From contig NZ_QVQH01000009.1 in the NCBI RefSeq assembly GCF_003428645.1, positions 1 through 64,000 of the forward strand: a DNA stretch of 64,000 bases, written 5' to 3'. Positions 52,932 to 60,179 of the stretch are shown in pieces (positions within the stretch are counted from its first letter, which is position 1; every line of letters begins with the position of its first letter). The notes below the pieces were generated by a model. It was not told the origin of the DNA and did no database searches. It was given only the letters and a program-made list of their open reading frames with translations. This DNA is from Geodermatophilus marinus. Lineage in GTDB: Bacteria; Actinomycetota; Actinomycetes; Mycobacteriales; Geodermatophilaceae. The position numbers were made by a program, and so were the translations under genes.

Positions 52932-53135
52932 GTGGCCATGACGCTCCGCCTGGACGAGCAGGAGACCGAGGCACTGCGCCGCAGGGCCGCACTCGAGGGC
53001 AGGTCGATGCAGGAGGTGGCCCGCCAGGCGGTCCGGGACTACATCGAGCGCACCAGCAAACGGGAGCTGCTCGACCGGGTGCTCGACCAGGAACTCCCCC
53101 GCTACGCCGAGGCGCTGGAGCGGCTCGGCCGTTGA
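52932..53135 (+). CDS. RHH-type antitoxin
   Basis: 67 residues. An N-terminal ribbon-helix-helix fold (MTLRLDEQETEALRRRAALE, SMQEVARQAVRDYIE) is followed by a helical toxin-binding tail. The stop overlaps the toxin start TTG (53132). No Shine-Dalgarno sequence is seen upstream, which fits a leaderless message from the TATCAT box. Confidence 0.85.
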   Translation: MAMTLRLDEQETEALRRRAALEGRSMQEVARQAVRDYIERTSKRELLDRVLDQELPRYAEALERLGR

Positions 53136-53509
53136 TCTACCTCGACCTGGACGACCTGCTGCACGTCGCGCGGCGGACGCTGGGCGAGGTGCAGGTGCGC
53201 GACGTCGGCCTGCTGGAGTCCGCGTCCGCCCGACCGCGCGCCACGGCGTTCGGCGCCGACGCCTACCCGTCGATGCACGACAAGGCCGCGGCGCTGCTGC
53301 ACTCCCTGGCGCGGACCCAGCCGCTGGTCGACGGCAACAAGAGGCTGGCGCTGGCCGCGATCGTCGCGTTCTACGGCGTCGACGGTGTGCGGCTCGCCCT
53401 GACCAACGACCAGGCCTACAACCTCGTGATGGCGGTCGCGGTGGGCGACCTCGACGACGTGGAGTCGATCGCCGGGCGGCTGCAGGCCGGCACGGCGCCG
53501 TGGACGTGA
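53132..53509 (+). CDS. Doc/Fic-family toxin with altered catalytic histidine
   Basis: 125 residues. The start MIYLDLDDLLHVARRTLG, HDKAAALLHSLA and VDGNKRLALAAIVAFY are standard for actinobacterial death-on-curing proteins. The Fic motif, normally HxxxDGNKR, here reads QPLVDGNKR: the base is CAG, so Gln63 replaces the catalytic His. The toxin is therefore probably inactive, or works differently. TTG 53132 overlaps the antitoxin stop. Confidence 0.85.
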   Translation: MIYLDLDDLLHVARRTLGEVQVRDVGLLESASARPRATAFGADAYPSMHDKAAALLHSLARTQPLVDGNKRLALAAIVAFYGVDGVRLALTNDQAYNLVMAVAVGDLDDVESIAGRLQAGTAPWT

Positions 53510-53552
53510 GAGGACGGGACGTCGATGGCTCGGGGCTCGCTACGGTCGCCCG

Positions 53553-53804
53553 GTGAGCAGGCAGATCGCCGTCCGACTGCCCGTGGAGCTCGTCGAGTTC
53601 ATCGACCGGTTGGTCGCCGACGGCCGAGCGCCGTCCCGCGCCGCGGTCGTCAGCAGGGCGCTCCAGCGGGAGCGACGACGTGAGAGCGCAACTCGCGATG
53701 CGGCCGTCCTGGCCGCCGAGGACGGCGCGGCCGAGGACGACCTGGACGCCCTTGCGGAGCACGCCGTCCGTACGCCGTTCGACGACCTGCCGCCACCTCG
53801 CTGA
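53553..53804 (+). CDS. Orphan RHH antitoxin (MazE/CopG-like)
   Basis: 83 residues. MSRQIAVRLPVELVEFIDRL and RAPSRAAVVSRALQRERRR form the ribbon-helix-helix, and an acidic tail (AAEDGAAEDDLDALAEHA) fits a MazE-type toxin-binding end. No full toxin follows; the sequence right after the stop (53801-53930) resembles a short, frame-broken MazF remnant (GQDEHAVVVTRR), then a convergent hydrolase gene begins. GTG 53553. Confidence 0.75.
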   Translation: MSRQIAVRLPVELVEFIDRLVADGRAPSRAAVVSRALQRERRRESATRDAAVLAAEDGAAEDDLDALAEHAVRTPFDDLPPPR

Positions 53805-53936
53805 GGCCCGACGTCTCCCGGCAGGACAGGACGAGCACGCCGTCGTGGTGACCCGCCGCTTCTCCGCCCGCACCCGGCACGGCCACGCCGTCTACGACCT
53901 GCACGGTCAGCGGCTCCGGCCCCGTCCCGGCACTCC

Positions 53937-55841
53937 CTACCCGCCCGGCGGCACGTCGCGTGGCACCGGGATCAGGTCTTCCAGGGGAGGGCGCTGGCCG
54001 GCTGATTCGGGCGCACGTGCCCCGGCCCGTGCCCGGAGGAGCAGCCGCCGGCCCGCGGAGCCGTCGCCGGTGACCGGGGCGGCGAGGTCGTCGACGTCCC
54101 GGTGGTCGGCAGGTCGGGAGGTCGGCAGGGTGACCGACGACGGCGACCGCCCCGAGTGCCCGATCCGGTGGGTTCCCGGCACGCCGCGGGTGGCCTGGCC
54201 GGGCGGTTCGCCGGTGCCGAGGTTGCGGGCGTAGCGCGGGTGGGCGCCGCCGGAGACCTGCAGCCGGATCCGGTGCCCGGCGCCGAAGCGGTGCGCGGTG
54301 TCGCGCAGGGCGACCTCCACCGCCCGCTCCCCCGCCGGAGGCGCCGTCCCGGGGCGCGGGTCGAGCCGGACCAGCCGGTCGGTGACGTTGACCGAGCGGC
54401 CGCGCTCGTCGACGTCGCACAGCCGCACGAAGACGTCGGCGTAGGGGTTGTCCGAGGTCAGGAACAGCCGCACCGTGGTGGCACCCAGCACCTCCACCGG
54501 CTCCTCCAGCGGCGCGGTGGTGAAGAGGCGGACGTCGCCCCGCGCCTCCAGCCGCCGGTTGTCCCGCCGCCCGGCCCCCCAGGCCAGGGTCGGCCCGCCG
54601 ATCGACGGGGTGGGGTCCATCGGGTCGTACCGGAAGGTCGTGGCCCCCTCCCCCGGTGCACCGGCCAGGCGGCCCCCGCCGGCCAGGAACCAGGTGCGGT
54701 CGGCCCGCACTGCCGGCGGCCACTCCGGCAGCCGGCGCCACCCCGCGCCACCGGTGACGAACACCCGCACCCGGCTCGACCGGGCGGGGGACGGCGGCGC
54801 GCCGTGCACCGGCAGGTGGGCGGCCAGCCACGTCAGGCTCTCCGCGGTGGCGAGCGACGGGTCGACGGTCGCGTGCGCCCATGGGCCGACGGTCAGCCCG
54901 ACGTCCACCCCGCGGCCGCGCAGCACCGCGTACTGGTAGAGCGTCTGCTCGAGGAACCAGTCCTGCCAGCCGCCGACGAGCAGGGTCGGCACGGTGGAGG
55001 AGTGCACGGCCGCCGTGGCGCGGTAGCGGTCCCAGTAGGGGTCGGACTCGTCCGGGTGGGCCAGCCACTCGTCGAACCACCGGGCCGGCGCCTCGCCGAA
55101 CAGCTCACGCGGGCCGTGCAGCGGCAGCCGGTGCAGGTGCGGGGCCAGCCGCCGCTCCGCCGTCATCAGCCGGTAGGTCCCGTGCACCACCCCGCGCCGC
55201 TCCTGGTGGGCGACCAGCTCGGTCCAGACGGCCAGGTTCTGCAGTTGGAAGGCGCCGTCGAGCAGGCCCGCCCCCGCCACGTCGTGCGGGCCGACGAGGA
55301 GCACCATCGCCGCCAGCTCGGGTGGCGGGTCGAGCGCGAGCGCCCACTGGGTGTAGGCCAGGTAGCTGGGGCCCAGGGTGGCCAGCCGGCCGTCGAACCA
55401 GGGCCGCTCGCGCAGCCAGGCCACCGTGTCCTGCCCGTCGTCCCGCTCGTGCACCGCGGGGGTGAACTCGCCGCCGGAGCCGAACGTGCCCCGGACGCTC
55501 TGCAGCACCACCGCGTAGCCGCGCGCCGCGTACTGCACCGCGTAGGGGACGCCGGCCGGCGCGCCCCGCCCGTACGGGGAGCGCAGCAGCACGGTCGGGT
55601 GCGGCCCGGCGGAGCCCGGCAGGTAGACGTCGGCGCGCAGGACGGCGCCGTCCCGCATCGGGACGCCGACGCCGCGCAGCACCCGCACGGGCCCGGTCTC
55701 CGCCGGCAGCCGCCACCGCCGGCCGAGCGCGGTCCCGGCCAGCCGCGCCGCGCGGGGCAGCGGCTGCGCCGGGTCGGTCAGCGGCTGCGCCGGGTCGGGC
55801 AGCCGCAGCCCAGCCGGCGGGGTGGGGTCGATCGTGGCCAC
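53937..55841 (-). CDS. CocE/NonD-type alpha/beta hydrolase
   Basis: 634 residues of the CocE/NonD family (X-prolyl dipeptidyl aminopeptidase-like). The nucleophile is Ser159 in LGPSYLAY; the Asp is in GGWQDWFLEQ and the His in GPWAHATVD. The C-terminal jelly-roll is present. The family usually ends soon after a VTLPTS-like strand; here the frame continues another ~65 residues (RPADHRDVDDLAAPV onward), perhaps because the old stop was lost. Near the start is a small duplication, DPAQPLTDPAQPL, from a 21-base repeat at 55757-55800. Confidence 0.87.
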   Translation of the reverse strand: MATIDPTPPAGLRLPDPAQPLTDPAQPLPRAARLAGTALGRRWRLPAETGPVRVLRGVGVPMRDGAVLRADVYLPGSAGPHPTVLLRSPYGRGAPAGVPYAVQYAARGYAVVLQSVRGTFGSGGEFTPAVHERDDGQDTVAWLRERPWFDGRLATLGPSYLAYTQWALALDPPPELAAMVLLVGPHDVAGAGLLDGAFQLQNLAVWTELVAHQERRGVVHGTYRLMTAERRLAPHLHRLPLHGPRELFGEAPARWFDEWLAHPDESDPYWDRYRATAAVHSSTVPTLLVGGWQDWFLEQTLYQYAVLRGRGVDVGLTVGPWAHATVDPSLATAESLTWLAAHLPVHGAPPSPARSSRVRVFVTGGAGWRRLPEWPPAVRADRTWFLAGGGRLAGAPGEGATTFRYDPMDPTPSIGGPTLAWGAGRRDNRRLEARGDVRLFTTAPLEEPVEVLGATTVRLFLTSDNPYADVFVRLCDVDERGRSVNVTDRLVRLDPRPGTAPPAGERAVEVALRDTAHRFGAGHRIRLQVSGGAHPRYARNLGTGEPPGQATRGVPGTHRIGHSGRSPSSVTLPTSRPADHRDVDDLAAPVTGDGSAGRRLLLRARAGARAPESAGQRPPLEDLIPVPRDVPPGG

Positions 55842-56015
55842 GGGCGCGTCCTGCTCTGTCCGGGGTGCGGCGGTTCCGGAACCTAGCCCGGGTCACCGAC
55901 GCCGGCCCTCACCCCGCGGGGAGTAACGACCGCCGCTCCCCGGCAGGTCGGCGCGGCGTCCGCGGAGGTGGGCCGGTCCGGTCCCGTCCTCCCCGGACGA
56001 GCCGGCCTCCCCCGG

Positions 56016-57242
56016 TCATGCGCTGGCGACCGAGCCGGTGCCGGTGGGGACCAGCTCGACCCAGGTGGTCCCGGGTGCCAGCGTCACCGGGGCCCCGTCC
56101 GCGCCGGTCAGCGTCACCCGGTCGCCGATCCCCCGCTTGGACCACGTGGCCTCGACGGTGTGCCCGCCGGAGGCGACCAGCGCCTCGCCGGTGCCGGTCA
56201 GGATGGTCTCCGGGACGGGGTTGCCGGCCGGGTCGCGGGCGTCGGTCGCGACGACGTCCACCCGCAGGACGACGACGTTGGTGGCGCCGATCCGCCGGCC
56301 GTCCGCCTCGAGGGCCGGGGCGCTGCCCTCGCTGCGCAGCCAGCGCCCCTCCGCGTCGCTCCAGGCCCACCCGGGGGAGCTGACCCCGGAGAGCGTGAGC
56401 TCCAGCGTGGTGGCCGGCTGCCCCGCGGCGACGGCGGTCGGCTGCTCGCCGGCCGCGGGGTGGTCGAACTGGGCGCCGGGCGGGGTCCGGTGCGCGGCGT
56501 CGGCCTGGTCGACGAGGGTCTGCGGCGCCGCGTGGACGTTGTGCGGCGCCGCGCGGGTCGCCGTCCGGGAGAAGCCAGCGGCGCCGGAGTCCTGCCTGAT
56601 CACCTGCAGGCCCGCGGCCTCCGCGGCGGCGACGTAGGGCGGCACGCCGCCCGAGAAGGCGAGCAGCCCACCCAGGGGCGCGGCGATCGCGGGGTCCATC
56701 GGCCGGATCGAGCGCACCGGGCCGATCTCGGGCGGGAGGGTGGAGTGGTAGACGGCGACGAACCGGGTGATCCCGCCCTCGACGACCTGCTCCCACACCA
56801 CGTCCGCGGCGTTCAGCCCGGTCTGCGGGCGGGCGGCGGCGGAGTTCTCGATCTTCACCGCGAGCGCCGGGCGGTCGGCGACCGCGTCGACCGGGACGCC
56901 GGTCAGCGGCCAGGCCGGCGGGGACGGCGGAGTCGTCCGGGCGATGATCTCGCCGAGGACGGGCACGTCGCGCAGGTACTCCTCCGCCTGGTGCCAGGTG
57001 ACCACGCCGGCGGTGACCAGGGCCACGAGCAGGACCGCGCGGAGACCGCGCCGGGGCCGCGACCTGCGGCGGCCCTTCGCAGTCCGCTTCCTGGCCGGGG
57101 CGGGCCGCTTGACCGGGGTGGCCCTCGCGGGCCGGGTGCCCTGCGGGGACCGGGTGCCCGTGGCGGTCGGCGCCCTCTTCGCGGCCGGGGTGCTTCTTCT
57201 CGGGGGACCGGACCGAGGCCGGGGCGCGGCGGAGCTGGGCAC
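56016..57242 (-). CDS. Membrane-anchored DUF3048 protein
   Basis: 408 residues. The N terminus is a long Pro/Ala/Arg/Lys-rich cytoplasmic tail (about 1-75), then one membrane helix (LRAVLLVALVTAGVVTW). The outside part is a DUF3048 domain (YerB-like): VDAVADRPALAVKIENSAAA, RPQTGLNAADVVWEQVVEG, GPVRSIRPMDPAI and the RAAPHNVHAAPQTL segment. Function in actinobacteria is unknown. The start at GTG 57242 lacks a strong ribosome-binding site; the true start may differ. Confidence 0.8.
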   Translation of the reverse strand: MPSSAAPRPRSGPPRRSTPAAKRAPTATGTRSPQGTRPARATPVKRPAPARKRTAKGRRRSRPRRGLRAVLLVALVTAGVVTWHQAEEYLRDVPVLGEIIARTTPPSPPAWPLTGVPVDAVADRPALAVKIENSAAARPQTGLNAADVVWEQVVEGGITRFVAVYHSTLPPEIGPVRSIRPMDPAIAAPLGGLLAFSGGVPPYVAAAEAAGLQVIRQDSGAAGFSRTATRAAPHNVHAAPQTLVDQADAAHRTPPGAQFDHPAAGEQPTAVAAGQPATTLELTLSGVSSPGWAWSDAEGRWLRSEGSAPALEADGRRIGATNVVVLRVDVVATDARDPAGNPVPETILTGTGEALVASGGHTVEATWSKRGIGDRVTLTGADGAPVTLAPGTTWVELVPTGTGSVASA

Positions 57243-57421
57243 GTCGGGACCCCCGGATCGGCGAGGCGTTGCCCCCTCTGTATCGGCACGGCCTCGCGGG
57301 CTCGGCACCACGTTGCACGATGCTGCCGGACGCGTTCCGGGGCTTCGGCCGGGTATGGCGCCGACCGGGCTCAGAACTCCGGGACGCACCCCCCTCTCTC
57401 TCGAGCGTCCCCGATCCCTTG

Positions 57422-57446
57422 AGGTACCTAGGTGAGGTAGGTACCT
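57422..57446. promoter_or_regulatory. Operator palindrome overlapping the VapBC promoter
   Basis: AGGTACCTA (57422-57430) and TAGGTACCT (57438-57446) form a perfect 9-base inverted repeat with a 7-base spacer. A -35-like TTGAGG (57419-57424) and -10-like TACCTT (57442-57447) are 17 bases apart and sit within it, so binding would block RNA polymerase. The first GTG is at 57448, leaving almost no leader. Confidence 0.75.
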
Positions 57447-57447
57447 T

Positions 57448-57735
57448 GTGGACGTGGAGACGATCGGCCTCCGGGAGCTGAACCAGAACCCGTCCCGCGC
57501 GGTGGCACGGGTACGGGCCGGCGTGACCGTCCTCGTCACCGACCGCGGCCGTCCGATCCTGCGCATGGTGCCCGAGGTCGAGCGGCCGGGCCTGCTCCAC
57601 GACCTCGTGGCCGCCGGCGAGGCCACCGCACCGGTGGACCAGGGCATGCCGGAGCTCATCCCCGACCTCGCTCCCGAGCTCGACAGCCTGGCCGAGCTCG
57701 TGGTGGACGATCGGCGCCGCGAGCGCGGCCGTTGA
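57448..57735 (+). CDS. Phd/YefM-type antitoxin (VapB role)
   Basis: 95 residues. The start VETIGLRELNQNPSRAVARVR and VTVLVTDRGRPILRMVP form the Phd/YefM DNA-binding fold; the C-terminal half (LLHDLVAAGEA, DDRRRERGR) would bind the toxin. The start is GTG 57448 or GTG 57454. The stop overlaps the PIN toxin start, and the palindrome just upstream is the likely auto-operator. Confidence 0.88.
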   Translation: MDVETIGLRELNQNPSRAVARVRAGVTVLVTDRGRPILRMVPEVERPGLLHDLVAAGEATAPVDQGMPELIPDLAPELDSLAELVVDDRRRERGR

Positions 57736-58136
57736 TCTACTTCGACACCAGCGCACTGGTGAAGTTCGTCAGGCGCGAGGCGGAGTCGGAGGCCCTGCGG
57801 GCCTGGCGCGGCCGGCTCGCCCCCGGCACCGAGCTGGCGACGAGCGAGCTGGCCGATCTGGAGATCACCCGCGCCCTGCTGCGCGCCGGCGTGGACCACC
57901 AGCGCGTGCCGTACGTGGCCGGGCAGGCGCTGCGCGGCCTCTACGTCCTGGACCTCAGCCGGGCGGTCCTCGTGCGGGCGAAAGGCTACCGGCTCCGGCG
58001 GCTCGGTTCGCTGGACGCCGTGCACCTGGCCACGGCCGAGCCCTTCGCCTCCGGGATGACCGACTTCGTGACCTACGACGACGAGCTGGCCGCCGCGGCG
58101 ACCGAGGTGGGCCTCCCCGTGACGTCGCCGTCCTGA
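57732..58136 (+). CDS. VapC-type PIN-domain toxin
   Basis: 134 residues. PIN acidic residues are visible: DTSALVKFV (Asp5), ELADLEITRAL (Glu), LGSLDAVHLATA (Asp) and FVTYDDELA (Asp). VapC toxins cut tRNA or rRNA with a Mg-dependent site. TTG 57732 overlaps the antitoxin stop. Confidence 0.9.
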   Translation: MIYFDTSALVKFVRREAESEALRAWRGRLAPGTELATSELADLEITRALLRAGVDHQRVPYVAGQALRGLYVLDLSRAVLVRAKGYRLRRLGSLDAVHLATAEPFASGMTDFVTYDDELAAAATEVGLPVTSPS

Positions 58137-58313
58137 CCGGACGGCCCCCATCGCCTTGGGCGCCGAGGTCCGGCAGCGGACGCTGCGCCCCGCCGGGTGA
58201 GGTGGACCGGGACGGGGCGCCCGGCACCGTTGTCCGACGGCCACGGGACGAGGACGCTCGCTCCTGCGGCGACTCCGCCGGGGCGTCGCCGCCGGCACGA
58301 GAGGAGCCGGGAG

Positions 58314-58943
58314 ATGTACGCCCGTTCCACCACCCTGATGACCAATCCCGGATCGATGGACGAGGCCATCGCCTACATGAGCGACGAGGTCTGGCCGGCG
58401 ATGCGCGACATGGACGGCTGCGTCGGCCTGTCGATGATGTGCGACCGCGAGACCGGCCGGTACATCGTCACCTCCGCCTGGGAGGACCGGCAGGCCATGC
58501 GGGCCAGCGACCGGAACGTCCGTCCCATGCGCGAGCAGATGGTCGACCGCTTCGGCGTCGGCGCCGGCGAGCCCGAGATCCAGGAGTGGGAGATCGCCGT
58601 CATGCACCGGGAGCAGGCCACGGGCAGCGGCGCCTGGTGCCGGGTCACCTGGGCCCGCACCGACCCGGACCGGGTCGACCGGGTCCTCGAGTTGTACCTC
58701 GACGACCTGATGCCGCGGATCCAGCAGATGCCCGGCTTCTGCAGCCTCAGCCTGCTCGTCGACCGCGACAGCGGCCGCGCCGTCGGCACCGTCGTCCTCG
58801 AGAGCCGATCGGTCCTCGAACAGACCCGCGAGCGGGCCCGCGAGACCCGCGAGCGCGCCGTGCGGACGATGGACCTCGACATCCTCGACGTCGCGGAGTT
58901 CGAGCTCGCCCTCGCCCACCTCCGGGTGCCCGAGACGGCGTAG
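58314..58943 (+). CDS. Protein with two tandem ABM-like domains
   Basis: 209 residues. Two ferredoxin-like alpha/beta units of the antibiotic biosynthesis monooxygenase type are joined: residues 1-100 (YARSTTLMTNPGSMDEAIAY, MDGCVGLSMMCDRETGRYIV) and 105-209 (AWCRVTWARTDPDRVDRVLE, MPGFCSLSLLVDRDSGRAVG). The similar internal halves indicate duplication and fusion. Function unknown. ATG 58314 has GAGGAGCCGGGAG upstream. Confidence 0.8.
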   Translation: MYARSTTLMTNPGSMDEAIAYMSDEVWPAMRDMDGCVGLSMMCDRETGRYIVTSAWEDRQAMRASDRNVRPMREQMVDRFGVGAGEPEIQEWEIAVMHREQATGSGAWCRVTWARTDPDRVDRVLELYLDDLMPRIQQMPGFCSLSLLVDRDSGRAVGTVVLESRSVLEQTRERARETRERAVRTMDLDILDVAEFELALAHLRVPETA

Positions 58944-59083
58944 CGCTCGGCCGGCGCATCCAAGGGCGTTCCCGACCCGTGCATTCCGGGGACGAACTCG
59001 ACCTGCACGGTCGGGCCGTCCGCTCCGGCGTTCCTGCCGCGCGAAGCGGCCGGACGACGGACATCACCGCGTCGGACCGGCCG

Positions 59084-60034
59084 TCAGAGCTCCGGGACGC
59101 ACTCTCCCCGGCCGAGCGCCGCCAGCCCGGTGAGATCGCCCGGGGCGTAGTCGAGCACGGTGCTGCTCGTCGGGTACAGGAGCTGCCCGGGGTCGGCCAC
59201 ATGGTCGAGTCCGACCAGGTGACCGAGCTCGTGCAGGACGACGGCACGCGCCCAGGCGGCCCCGGCCTCGTCGGCGAGCATGCCGCTGAAGGCCGCGGCG
59301 TCCAGGTCGACCGCCCCGGTGACGAACACGGCCGGGCTTCCGGGAGGCGACATCGCCGTGCTGCCGGCCTGACCGACGATGCCGGTCACGAACTCGGGGA
59401 CCTCCGACTCGGTCCCCCAGGAGACGAGCACCGGTGCCCACCGGTCGCCGTAGCGGTCGGGCTGGAAGGGCGCCCGGTCTCCCGATGGCCACTCGTCGGT
59501 GGGGCCGTCGAAGACGAACTGCAGCCCGGTCGCGTCCGACAGCCGGGCGAACCCCTCGTGCACGAGTGCGTCGCCACCGGCGGGTGCGTGCTCCGGGCGG
59601 ATGGCGTAGTGGATCGGCCGGCACGGGTCGTAGGCCACCGGCGAGGTGCCGTCCGCCTGGTGGGCCGCGAAGGCATGGGCTCCGCTCTGGACGGGAACGG
59701 GCGGTGGGGTGCCGAGAGGCGCGTCCGCCGCCTCGAACCCGGGAGTCGGCACCGAGGCCGAGGCCGGTGCGGCACCACGGCCGGCCAGGCGGTCGAGCGG
59801 ATCGACCACTGCGACGGTTCCGACGAGGCCGAGCAGCAGCGTGAGGGTGATCGCCCGGCGGAGCCGACGTGGTCCCCTGGGACGGGTCGGCTGCCCGGAG
59901 GGCTCCCAGGCGCGCCACGGGGCCGGGGCGAGCGGCCGGCCGGCGGCCTCGTCGAGGACCCACTGCGGAACCCTGCCGGTGGGCGAGGTCCGCAACCCGC
60001 TGGGCACCCCGTGCCCCGCTCCGTCCCTGACCAC
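59084..60034 (-). CDS. Membrane-anchored matrixin-like metalloprotease
   Basis: 316 residues. The N terminus (SPTGRVPQWVLDEAAGRP, then APWRAW) is cytoplasmic; one membrane helix (AITLTLLLGLVGTVAVV, about 62-80) and a linker lead to an outside protease domain. The zinc site is HELGHLVGLDH (H268, H272, H278, with catalytic E269), followed by a Met-turn-like QLLYPTSS with Leu in place of Met. A conserved DPCRPIHYAIRPEHAP block precedes it. A shortened, frameshifted paralogue lies at 29751-30499, which shows what was lost there. GTG 60034. Confidence 0.82.
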   Translation of the reverse strand: MVRDGAGHGVPSGLRTSPTGRVPQWVLDEAAGRPLAPAPWRAWEPSGQPTRPRGPRRLRRAITLTLLLGLVGTVAVVDPLDRLAGRGAAPASASVPTPGFEAADAPLGTPPPVPVQSGAHAFAAHQADGTSPVAYDPCRPIHYAIRPEHAPAGGDALVHEGFARLSDATGLQFVFDGPTDEWPSGDRAPFQPDRYGDRWAPVLVSWGTESEVPEFVTGIVGQAGSTAMSPPGSPAVFVTGAVDLDAAAFSGMLADEAGAAWARAVVLHELGHLVGLDHVADPGQLLYPTSSTVLDYAPGDLTGLAALGRGECVPEL

Positions 60035-60179
60035 CGCTGTCCTCTCGCCCCGGGCCCGTCCCGGACGACATGTCAGCGGGCAGGGGATAGGACACGCCAG
60101 GCCACGTGCGCGATCGTGCCCCGATCGGAGGACTCAAGGCGCCGTCAGGAGCTCGCGGACGCCCGCGGGCCCGACCGGT

